The translations under genes and the position numbers were made by a program. The notes beneath the pieces are model-generated. The model did not search any database and had not been told where the DNA came from. It saw only the letters and a list, made by a program, of their open reading frames with translations. Positions 13,963 to 19,726 of a DNA stretch of 19,726 bases are shown piece by piece. The stretch lies in NCBI GenBank assembly GCA_039000685.1, contig JAWBNW010000011.1:1-19726 (forward strand), given 5' to 3'. Source of the DNA: JAVZGQ01 sp039000685. Its GTDB lineage: Archaea > Aenigmatarchaeota > Aenigmatarchaeia > CG10238-14 > SCSR01. Within the stretch, counting starts at the first letter, position 1; each line of letters begins with the position of its first letter.

Positions 13963-14416
13963 CTCTGGTTATTGAGTTAGGGAAAACAGAGTTCAAAACT
14001 TTCACAACTTTATTAGCTTTTCTTCTGTTTTTTGTGGAAATAGTTCCTTCCAGCTTAAATTCTTCACATCTTGGCTTTCCATCTTTTTCACACAATTTCC
14101 TTTTAATTTCATACGACAATTCCGCATCTTTTGATTTAAACCAATACCTATCGATTTGATAAACAACGGAAGGATCTTCTGATGGTATGATTTCTTGAAC
14201 ATAAGAATTTTCAGGAATATATTCCTCGAATCCCAAACCCTTTACCTTTTTTCTGAATTCTTCGAAAATTTCATCAAGGCTAGGATACTCTTTCTTTCTC
14301 TTTAAAAGTGGAGATTTACCATCAAAATAAGTAACTCCACCAGAAAGGGAGAAAAAAAGCTCATCTGGCTCTCTCTCTGAATAAAGAAGTTTTTTCATTC
14401 TCTCGGCGAAATTCAT
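13958..14416 (-). CDS. Unrecognised 152-aa protein, tandem paralogue A
   Basis: A paralogue of the 154-aa protein 54 bases downstream. Both have an N-terminal MKxLLYxxR/S helix, LDEIFEEFRKK then GFEEYIPEN, VQEIIPSEDPS, RYWFKSKDAEL and a basic C-terminal helix. This copy has two Cys (near EKRK-LCEKDGKPRCEE) that the other lacks. No known domain is recognised. The start ATG at 14416 lies inside one arm of an 11-bp inverted repeat, which could control access to the start. It may form a heteromer with its neighbour. Confidence 0.65.
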   Translation of the reverse strand: MNFAERMKKLLYSEREPDELFFSLSGGVTYFDGKSPLLKRKKEYPSLDEIFEEFRKKVKGLGFEEYIPENSYVQEIIPSEDPSVVYQIDRYWFKSKDAELSYEIKRKLCEKDGKPRCEEFKLEGTISTKNRRKANKVVKVLNSVFPNSITRV

Positions 14417-14455
14417 AAAAGTCTAAAAGGAATTTAAGGATTTAACTTTTATGAA
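14412..14455. repeat. Perfect 11-bp inverted repeat containing a start codon
   Basis: TTCATAAAAGT at 14412-14422 and ACTTTTATGAA at 14445-14455 are exact reverse complements separated by 22 bases. Read leftward, the second arm holds the ATG of the 152-aa gene and the spacer holds a TATA-like CCTTAAAT. In RNA the arms would pair and hide the start codon; in DNA they could be an operator. Confidence 0.55.
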
Positions 14456-14460
14456 AGCCT

Positions 14461-14682
14461 TTACATGAGCCTCATGACATTATTGCTCGTTTCAATTACA
14501 GCTTCTTCACTTTCTGCCCTATAAGCAATGTTGCCTAAAGCTTTAGCAACTTTTTCTTTAACATAATCAGAATCATATTTTTTCACACAGTTTACTATCT
14601 TCTCATCGGATAATATTCTAAGGGTATTTTCATCTTCAAGGTAATAGCTTGGAAGAAAATCTTTCCAAAACTCTTTTTGCAA
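14461..14682 (-). CDS. Doubtful 73-aa ORF with HEAT-like helix pair
   Basis: The only standard start in this stretch is TTG at 14682; the frame is open back to the end of the hydrolase gene, with a CTG at 14706. The C-terminal part (YVKEKVAKALGNIAYRAESEEAVIETSN) resembles one HEAT/armadillo helical repeat; quoted in pieces, the key parts are EKVAKALGNI and EAVIETSNNV. This might be a small adaptor or the remnant of a longer HEAT-repeat protein. It fills the gap between the hydrolase and the paralogue pair on the same strand. Low confidence that it is an intact gene. Confidence 0.35.
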   Translation of the reverse strand: MQKEFWKDFLPSYYLEDENTLRILSDEKIVNCVKKYDSDYVKEKVAKALGNIAYRAESEEAVIETSNNVMRLM

Positions 14683-14711
14683 GATGTTAAGACTGTTGAA
14701 TTTCAGTAAAA

Positions 14712-15305
14712 TTATTTCCCGACTCTAAAAATTTTCCCATGTCCTGGAATTATGTAATCGGCAATTTCTAAAACTCTCTTCCTGCTTTCTTCAAGCTGCT
14801 TTTCATTCTTCACATAAGGATCTTCATGTTCCATCAAGCTCTTCTCATCAGTTTTTTGCTCTTCTTCATCAGCCCACCAGAAAACATCTCCAACTATTGC
14901 AACTCTTCCATACTCTTTGGTATTCACAATAACAGAGCAATGAAAAGGGTCATGGCCAGGAGTTTTAATTAGCTTGATTTTGGTACCAGGAACTTTGCCC
15001 TTATGACTTTCTATCTTCCCATCCCAAGAATAAATTTCAGTACTGTCAAGAATTTTTGCATTCTCAAAAATTCCTGCTAACAAAGAATGATCTAGATGGT
15101 AGTGAGTTAGAATCACAAAGTTTATGTCGGAAGTCGATAAGCCTTCTTCTTTCAAAGCAGTAAGAAGAGATTTCCTGTCCATGCCAGGGTCTACGATTAT
15201 GTTTAGCCCAGAATCTTGAATCAGAGTTGCTGTTGATGAAGCGAACTCTTTGCCTCTTTCTTCTCTTGCGTAACCTTTGACTAAAATTTTGAGTTTGGCC
15301 ATCAT
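14712..15305 (-). CDS. Metallo-beta-lactamase-fold hydrolase
   Basis: 197 aa with the HxHxDH zinc motif in LTHYHLDHS (H68, H70, D72, H73), then TPGHDPFHCSV, the GDVFWW strand with the bridging Asp, and IPGHGKIF near the C-terminus. All expected metal ligands are present, so it is likely active. The fold serves many hydrolases; the short length and Thr-His-Tyr-His motif resemble the MBLAC1-like and glyoxalase II-like groups, but the substrate cannot be read. The start at 15305 overlaps the nitroreductase stop by four bases (ATGA), so the two are co-translated. Confidence 0.85.
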   Translation of the reverse strand: MMAKLKILVKGYAREERGKEFASSTATLIQDSGLNIIVDPGMDRKSLLTALKEEGLSTSDINFVILTHYHLDHSLLAGIFENAKILDSTEIYSWDGKIESHKGKVPGTKIKLIKTPGHDPFHCSVIVNTKEYGRVAIVGDVFWWADEEEQKTDEKSLMEHEDPYVKNEKQLEESRKRVLEIADYIIPGHGKIFRVGK

Positions 15306-15805
15306 GATAAAATTACCTCTTCAAAACTTTTAACTTTCTTCTTTGCAGGCTTTTCATCTGGAAAGCCCAAGCCTATGTTAGCTAAAACTCTGTACTTGTT
15401 TGGAATTCCTAAAAGCTTCCTAACATAATCTTCCCTCTTTTGGTCTTCTGGCGAGTAAACAGCATTCCAGCATGTTCCTAAGCCAAGCTCTGCAGCTTTC
15501 AGCATTAGCAGCATTATTGCGCAGCTTAAATCTTCAACCCAGTGTCTTGGGCTCTTGCTTTCTTCTGCCAGTGCTACTATCACCACAGGAGCATTAGCCA
15601 AAAAAGCTGACCAAGGCTGAGTCTTGCTCAAAGCCAGAATTTTCTCTTTATCTTTTACAACAACAAACTTCCATGGCTGAGAATTGTGAGCAGAAGGAGC
15701 GAAGCAAGCTGCTTCTATACATTTTCTAATCAAATCATCGCTCGGCACTTCTTTCTTGTACTTCCTTATGCTTCTCCTTGCTTCTATAGCTTCAGAAAGC
15801 TCCAT
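15302..15805 (-). CDS. Nitroreductase-family flavoprotein
   Basis: 167 aa. The N-terminus MELSEAIEARRSIRKYKK is the FMN-phosphate-binding R-R-S-x-R signature of the family. PSAHNSQPWKFVVV is the flavin/dimer loop, LANAPVVIV follows, then VEDLSCAIMLLMLKAAELGLGTCW matches the core helix (key residues E-D-x-x-A and G-L-G-T-C-W). Dimeric, FMN-dependent NAD(P)H oxidoreductase activity is expected; the physiological substrate is unknown. It leads a two-gene unit with the metallo-beta-lactamase-fold gene. An AT-rich, TATA-like stretch lies 10-30 bases before the ATG. Confidence 0.9.
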   Translation of the reverse strand: MELSEAIEARRSIRKYKKEVPSDDLIRKCIEAACFAPSAHNSQPWKFVVVKDKEKILALSKTQPWSAFLANAPVVIVALAEESKSPRHWVEDLSCAIMLLMLKAAELGLGTCWNAVYSPEDQKREDYVRKLLGIPNKYRVLANIGLGFPDEKPAKKKVKSFEEVILS

Positions 15806-15833
15806 ATAGATAAATTATTTTACTAATGTAAAA

Positions 15834-16275
15834 TTAAAGATCAGATTTCAAATTTTTTCCAAGTTTCTCTACCACCTTTAACAACTTTGAAAATTTTGTT
15901 AGCTTCAATTTTCTTTGTTTTAACAATTCAAAATATTTCTCTTTGCACCTTTTTCTAAGCTTGCTCAAGAGATGGTCAAACTCAAATTTTATCTAACTAT
16001 AAGTCACAGGAATTATTCCTTCAGCTTCAACAACTTTTATTTTTCTTATCTCAAACTTGCAACCTCTTTTTATCCCTTCTTTATAAACCTCTAGTAGATA
16101 GGCATTGATAGCAAACAAAGGATCTTTGTATTTCTTGAATCTTATTAGTTGTGGATGGTTCCTGTAACCTTTTGTTTTATTCTCAAGAACTTTTTTTGCC
16201 AGCAAGCCTTCCCCCCAAACAGCTATAAGACCAAGCCTATCCAAATATTTTTGGATGTAAAGACCACAACCGCAT
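15834..16275 (-). pseudogene. Broken pyrimidine-dimer DNA glycosylase (Pyr_excise-like) gene
   Basis: The N-terminus MRLWSLHPK starts at the ATG ending at 16275, but its frame stops a few codons later. Removing one A from the AAAAA run near 16249-16253 joins it to a frame that reads KYLDRLGLIAVWGEGLLAKK, then KTKGYRNHPQLIRFKKY, then INAYLLEVYKEG. These are the hallmarks, as I recall them, of the T4 DenV-related pyrimidine-dimer glycosylase family. That frame ends in TAG at 15993-15995, yet continues after it with IKFEFDHLLSKLRKR, which matches the expected C-terminal part; family members usually have Gln at the TAG position, so CAG to TAG would explain it. Two independent lesions make a pseudogene likely. 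In the window this gene would have belonged to DNA repair. Confidence 0.75.
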
Positions 16276-16470
16276 TTTCTCACTGTGTTTAATCCAAAAT
16301 GAATTGATTAAATTAAATTTCGATTTCATTAACCTTTTCACAGCTTGTTTCATCGAGAACAACAATTTTCTCGTCAGCAATCTTTTTAGCTGTTCTTTAT
16401 CAGGAAAGAGTATTTTCATGGCTTTTCTCTCTTCTACAAAATTAACTATTTTTTTAATCCTTGTCTTTCT
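16276..16470 (-). other. Short region between HTH gene and broken glycosylase, with an open frame of unclear status
   Basis: An open frame begins at ATG 16419, or further upstream after a TAG near the HTH gene's end, and runs into the glycosylase start in the same frame. It encodes a Lys/Leu-rich peptide (ILFPDKEQLKRLLTRKLL, then MKQAVKRLMKSK). It may be a decayed gene end or an N-terminal extension of the broken gene. I cannot assign it. Confidence 0.25.
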
Positions 16471-16914
16471 CTATAATAAACTAAGGAACGTTTCAACAAA
16501 CCAATGATCTTTTATTATCCTATATTTCTTAGGGTTGTTCCCAATGATTTCATACCAATTTTCGCTTAATGCTGATTTCTCAAAAACTTTTTCTATTGTA
16601 GAAGGGCGCACTTTTATTCTTATAATTTGTTGAATAGTAGCAGACAATTCTTGTGCTGTTGCTTCCCCCAAATCATAAAGTGAACATAAAACTAAGCTTA
16701 AAATATTTGCACGTAGTTTCTGGTACTGTCTCATCCTTTCTCTAACATCTTCTCTCTGATTGTACTGTCTCCCCCTTTCTCTAACACCCGGTTTATAATT
16801 TTGCACTGTAGTATATGGCAAATTCAACTTTTTACTTATTTCAGCAACAGGAATTTCACTCTTTAACATACTTTCTATTTCTTGGATTTGAGAAGGCGAT
16901 AGTCTTTTAACCAT
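16471..16914 (-). CDS. HTH DNA-binding protein (147 aa)
   Basis: The N-terminus LSPSQIQEIESMLKSEIPVAEISKKLNLPYTTVQNYKPG is a homeodomain-like/resolvase-type helix-turn-helix (key part VAEISKKLNLPYTTVQ, about 23-38). A basic linker with repeated RERxRQY follows. The C-terminal half may be a second winged helix: GEATAQELSATI, then RPSTIEKVFEKS, then PKKYRIIKDH. Such proteins often sit with mobile elements. It lies directly beside a transposase remnant and a broken gene, so it may be element-borne or a local regulator. The exact family is not recognised. The start at 16914 (MVKRLSPSQ) is the only good ATG. Confidence 0.6.
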   Translation of the reverse strand: MVKRLSPSQIQEIESMLKSEIPVAEISKKLNLPYTTVQNYKPGVRERGRQYNQREDVRERMRQYQKLRANILSLVLCSLYDLGEATAQELSATIQQIIRIKVRPSTIEKVFEKSALSENWYEIIGNNPKKYRIIKDHWFVETFLSLL

Positions 16915-16947
16915 AATAAGACTTAAAAAGCATATTTATTTAAAATT

Positions 16948-17270
16948 TTACTTTATAGGAGTGTGTCTAACAATTCTATACAATACAATTTTATCCTCAT
17001 ATAAGTCTATTACTGAGAAAAAGGATGCCCTAGCAATTCTTCTATCTTACTGCCCATCGAATCAACTATATTTTCTGTAATACTTTTATCAAACTTCTTC
17101 TCCAAGTAATGGATAACGGAATGGTCTACTCTGTTATTACAGATAACTTAGAATAATCACATTCAGCATCCCTCAGAGAAGCATTCTTGTATTCCTTGGC
17201 TACTATAAGCTTGGAGTAACTTCTTATGCCATGCTTAGGTTTCCTTACACGATTTCTATCATCTAAGCCT
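16948..17270 (-). pseudogene. Decayed transposase fragment
   Basis: No intact gene lies between the HTH gene and the winged-helix gene. The minus strand gives protein-like segments in shifting frames: LDDRNRVRKPKHGIRSYSK and LIVAKEYKNASLRDAE in one, then after a shift near 17145 NRVDHSVIHYLEKKFDK and IVDSMGSKIEELLGHPFS, then after another shift near 17015 VIDLYEDKIVLYRIVRHTP. The order, basic content and HPFSVID (a possible first catalytic Asp strand) look like an old IS transposase related to archaeal IS4/IS5-like elements. No intact terminal repeats were found. Family assignment is uncertain; that the stretch is a decayed coding sequence is better supported. Confidence 0.5.
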
Positions 17271-17300
17271 TAAAAAGTTAAACTCACATTTTTACATAAA

Positions 17301-18608
17301 ATGTCTTTAGGAAATCTAACAAAAGATCTTTTTAAAGACTACACTTTAGAAGATTTCGAAAAAGAGAGCCCCGAAAAGAAAACCGAAATCTTAACAACCA
17401 GCATAAACCATCCCACAAGAGCGTTGACTTTCCTTTCTCTCGACCCAACTAAAGTTTATTCTAAGCGCAGCGAAGTGATGGAGCAATTTTTATCTTATTT
17501 AGGAATACCTCTTAAAGAATTTAAAGAAAACAAAAGCTATTATGCCGATTTCATTTCGCCACATCCTATAAATTACTGGGCATACATTGATGATAGAATT
17601 AAAAAACAGGGTGTTTTGAGCAGGATTAATTTGCTTACAAGAAGAGCCATCACTCCAACAAAAGTTGGTTATAACATGACAAGCTTTGGCAAAAGCATGA
17701 AAGGTTTTGTGGCTTATTCGATGAAGAGCTTTGCTGAACTAGGAATAAATCCTTGGGATCTGTTAGGCTCAACAGACATTCACAGTGGTAAGAGAGCACC
17801 CTCAACCACTTTAAAAGTCTTGAAGAGCATAAAAAATGGGAAAAAAACTTTGAAAGAAGTTTCCGATGATACAAGAGCAAACCCCATTCATTTGGAAATT
17901 CATTTAAAAAGATTAGAATCACTTGGTCTGGTTAAATACAAAAGCATCAGCACCGTGAAAGGAGAGAAAAAGATTTACAAAATTAATAGAAAAAAAGTTG
18001 AAAAAGTTGAAATTGAATTAAAAGAGGATTATTCTGGATTTAAGGAAAGATTAAACCGAAAATTCACTTATTTTACAAATTGGGGTTACTTCTCGAAAGC
18101 TGTCGAGTATTTAAAGAATAAAGATGAGGTGACATCCAAAGACCTTCTTGATTATTTGGATATTAGAGACATGAACTCTTCGTATCTATTCGCACTCCTT
18201 AAAAAGCTGGGTCTAATAAAACCTAAAGAATTTCCGAGAAAATCTTTGTCTCAAATAGAAATTTCTAATTTATTTTTCCAAGTTTATGAAAAAATAGTTG
18301 AACCAATTTTTAAAATTGTGGAAAATGTGAATGAGTTGAAAAATTATGAAGAATTTGAGATAAAGAATGAAGAGATAAGAAGATTGCTTTGGACATATTC
18401 TGGAAACAGGGAAAAGCGAGGAAAGAGGAAAAAAGAAATTTACCTTTTCGTCAAGAAAAACCCAGGATGTTATATAGATTGGATTAGCAAAGAGTTAGGA
18501 TATAAAAAAAGTACAATAAAATGGATTTTATTCTTACTCAAGAAAGATAGTAAGGTCCACTCAGACAATAGAGGAAGATGGTACGCTGCCAATGAAAAAA
18601 TAGTTTAA
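17301..18608 (+). CDS. Three-winged-helix protein, probable transcriptional regulator (435 aa)
   Basis: Residues 1-160 are an unrecognised helical region (with KGFVAYSMKSFAELGINPWD near its end). Three winged-helix-like repeats follow. The first, about 168-217, has TLKEVSDDTRANPIHLEIHL and LESLGLVKYKS; the second, about 258-312, has VTSKDLLDYLDIRDMNSSYL and LKKLGLIKPK; the third, about 378-432, has YIDWISKELGYKKSTIKWIL and a GRWYAAN wing. The tandem arrangement suggests binding to extended or repeated DNA sites. No enzyme motif is visible. The ATG is preceded by an AT-rich TATA-like stretch and no Shine-Dalgarno, suggesting a leaderless message. It stands alone, convergent with the TGS gene, next to the transposase remnant. 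A mobile-element or archaeal-specific regulator are both possible. Confidence 0.65.
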   Translation: MSLGNLTKDLFKDYTLEDFEKESPEKKTEILTTSINHPTRALTFLSLDPTKVYSKRSEVMEQFLSYLGIPLKEFKENKSYYADFISPHPINYWAYIDDRIKKQGVLSRINLLTRRAITPTKVGYNMTSFGKSMKGFVAYSMKSFAELGINPWDLLGSTDIHSGKRAPSTTLKVLKSIKNGKKTLKEVSDDTRANPIHLEIHLKRLESLGLVKYKSISTVKGEKKIYKINRKKVEKVEIELKEDYSGFKERLNRKFTYFTNWGYFSKAVEYLKNKDEVTSKDLLDYLDIRDMNSSYLFALLKKLGLIKPKEFPRKSLSQIEISNLFFQVYEKIVEPIFKIVENVNELKNYEEFEIKNEEIRRLLWTYSGNREKRGKRKKEIYLFVKKNPGCYIDWISKELGYKKSTIKWILFLLKKDSKVHSDNRGRWYAANEKIV

Positions 18609-18617
18609 GAGAAAACT

Positions 18618-19436
18618 TTACACATGCAGCTCAACAACATCTTTATCTTTAAGCAAGTAATTCAGCCCAACCCTTCTTCCAGAAAACTCACTCTCATCAA
18701 AAATTCTTGCAAACTTGAAGCTTTTCAACCAGTTCTTGTTTATCCTTTCAACCAAATCTTTCAAGCTGCTCCCTTTCTTCAAAACCAAAGCTTTCTCTTC
18801 TCTAGGCTTTCCTATCGGCTTTGTGAAAACTCTCACAATCTCCGCTTCTTCCATTATCTTCTTAAGCAGCTGCTCATAATCTTTCTTGTCAATCGACCAA
18901 AAAACTTTCTTCTTTTCTATCTTGTGCTCAGCAAGAATTCTCTCAACTTCAGCCTTTTCTTCCTCACTGTTAGCCAAAACCAAAAGCAAGTCAGAAGAAT
19001 GAGCTAAGCTCATGTGCTTAGGCAAGAAGAAAGAAGGAATCTCAACAAACTGAATAGCTACACCTTCAAAAAAGCAAATTCCAGTTACAGGCTCTTTTGT
19101 TGTGTATGGCAAAGAGCCAACTCCAGCTTTAGCGTTTGTCAAAGCATTCAGCAAGCTGCTTTTTCCGCTTTTGGTCAAGCCCAAGATAGCAACAAGCAAG
19201 TCGCCAGATTTCTTGATAGAAGCTTGTTTTTTTCCTGGCTTCCTAGCTTTCTTCTCAAGCTGGTCTTCAAGCCTTGCTAGCCTTTTCCTTAGCTCGGCTA
19301 AAAGGTTTTCTGTACCTTTGTGCTTTGGTGTTGCTGAAATGAGCTTTTTCAAGAGCTCTATTTTTCTTTCCAAATTTCTTTCTTCCAAATATTCTTTCTC
19401 GATTGCAAACCACTCAGCAGGCAAGTTGGCAGGCAT
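18618..19436 (-). CDS. Degenerate DRG-like GTPase-fold protein with TGS domain (272 aa)
   Basis: The N-terminal helical region with TPKHKGTENLLAELRKRLARL resembles the segment before the G domain in DRG/Rbg proteins (key pattern P-K-x-K-x-T...L-L-x-x-L-R). The P-loop GLTKSGKSS (86-94) and the PYTTKEPVTG switch I are kept. The G3 motif is VEIPSFF instead of D-x-P-G, and where NKxD should lie there is SIDKKDYEQ, so guanine recognition and hydrolysis are doubtful. The C-terminal 60 or so residues are a TGS domain (KKGSSLKDLVERINKNW, then GRRVGLNYLLKDKDVVELHV in outline). DRG proteins have about 365 residues, so the G domain is shortened. A ribosome-linked role is family-based inference. Confidence 0.82.
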   Translation of the reverse strand: MPANLPAEWFAIEKEYLEERNLERKIELLKKLISATPKHKGTENLLAELRKRLARLEDQLEKKARKPGKKQASIKKSGDLLVAILGLTKSGKSSLLNALTNAKAGVGSLPYTTKEPVTGICFFEGVAIQFVEIPSFFLPKHMSLAHSSDLLLVLANSEEEKAEVERILAEHKIEKKKVFWSIDKKDYEQLLKKIMEEAEIVRVFTKPIGKPREEKALVLKKGSSLKDLVERINKNWLKSFKFARIFDESEFSGRRVGLNYLLKDKDVVELHV

Positions 19437-19478
19437 AATTATGAATTGTTGAATAAAACGTTAATTTTTTGAACAAAG

Positions 19479-19726
19479 TTATTTCTCTTCTAACAACCAC
19501 TTCCACAAAGGCTTACAAACAATTCTCTTATTCTTCACTTTTAACTCACCCTCATAATCCCAAGTTATCATCAACAAATTTTTACACTTAAGCTCTTCAC
19601 TTGCTTTTATCAAAGCCTTTATTTCCCTCTTTTCAATTTCATCTTTACCAGAAGCATAAGTAACTTGAATTAATTGCTTTATTTTCAAACCTTCTTTCAA
19701 AACAAAATCAACTTCATTCTGCTGAT
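19479..19726 (-). CDS. C-terminal end of a DUF4143-type AAA ATPase (partial, runs off right edge)
   Basis: At least 81 residues, open to the window edge; the N-terminal ATPase part lies outside. QNEVDFVLKEG, then IKQLIQVTYAS, then KREIKALIKASEELKCKNLLMITWDYEG (shown by its key parts EIKALIKAS and LLMITWDYEG), then VKPLWKWLL-like CKPLWKWLLEE, match the C-terminal restriction-endonuclease-like domain of archaeal and bacterial DUF4143 ATPases as I recall it. The catalytic Glu/Lys pair of true PD-(D/E)xK nucleases is changed to Q-V, typical of this family. These ATPases are common in archaea, and their roles are poorly defined. Confidence 0.75.
   Translation of the reverse strand, partial: QQNEVDFVLKEGLKIKQLIQVTYASGKDEIEKREIKALIKASEELKCKNLLMITWDYEGELKVKNKRIVCKPLWKWLLEEK

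Noticed and set aside
15993..16283. Programmed frameshifting in the glycosylase gene
   Set aside because: A second lesion (in-frame TAG with coding sense after it) makes simple decay or sequence error more likely than regulated recoding.
1..19726. tRNA genes or CRISPR arrays
   Set aside because: By eye no cloverleaf-like T-arm/acceptor pattern or regularly spaced direct repeat was found; a tRNAscan or repeat finder run could still overturn this.

Overview
The window looks like the chromosome of an archaeon, most likely a small-genome (DPANN-type) lineage. Three things point this way: an archaeal-style YchF/OLA1 GTPase with a C-terminal TGS domain and an extra four-Cys segment; AT-rich TATA-like promoters very close to start codons; and tightly packed, often overlapping genes, many of them long unrecognised proteins. 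The lineage is an inference. No rRNA, tRNA or CRISPR array was seen.

Left block (1-7662). Two divergent operons share a 68-bp promoter region (6335-6402). The leftward one encodes two tiny membrane proteins (47 and 53 aa), a 571-aa unrecognised coiled-coil-rich protein, a 605-aa TIM-barrel protein with an endonuclease IV/xylose isomerase-type metal site, and two paralogous nucleotidyltransferase-HEPN-like fusions on either side of a Cys-containing 182-aa protein. The rightward one encodes two paralogues sharing a YKGPNP motif and a 69-aa Pro-rich coiled-coil protein. I cannot name the function of this block. It is the best candidate here for an undescribed multi-gene system.

AT-rich cassette (7762-10210). 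A perfect inverted repeat around a TATA-like element precedes three tightly linked genes: an endonuclease IV-family protein, a radical SAM protein and a thymidylate kinase-like P-loop kinase. It reads as an acquired cassette acting on DNA or nucleotides. A T-rich stretch follows it.

Housekeeping and repair block (10306-13438). The YchF-type GTPase is followed by an operon of a 37-aa basic protein, a bacterial-type Ku with a four-Cys zinc-ribbon-like element, and a stand-alone LigD-type ATP-dependent ligase. This is a minimal non-homologous end-joining module without the polymerase or phosphoesterase parts in the window.

Right block (13440-19726). Leftward genes are two tandem unrecognised paralogues with inverted repeats at their 5' ends, a 73-aa ORF, a metallo-beta-lactamase-fold hydrolase and a nitroreductase (ATGA overlap). 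Next come a broken pyrimidine-dimer DNA glycosylase gene (frameshift plus in-frame TAG), a small HTH protein and a decayed transposase remnant. A rightward three-winged-helix regulator-like gene, a degenerate DRG-like TGS GTPase and the C-terminal end of a DUF4143-type ATPase complete the window. The stretch from about 15.8 to 17.3 kb shows gene decay and insertion.
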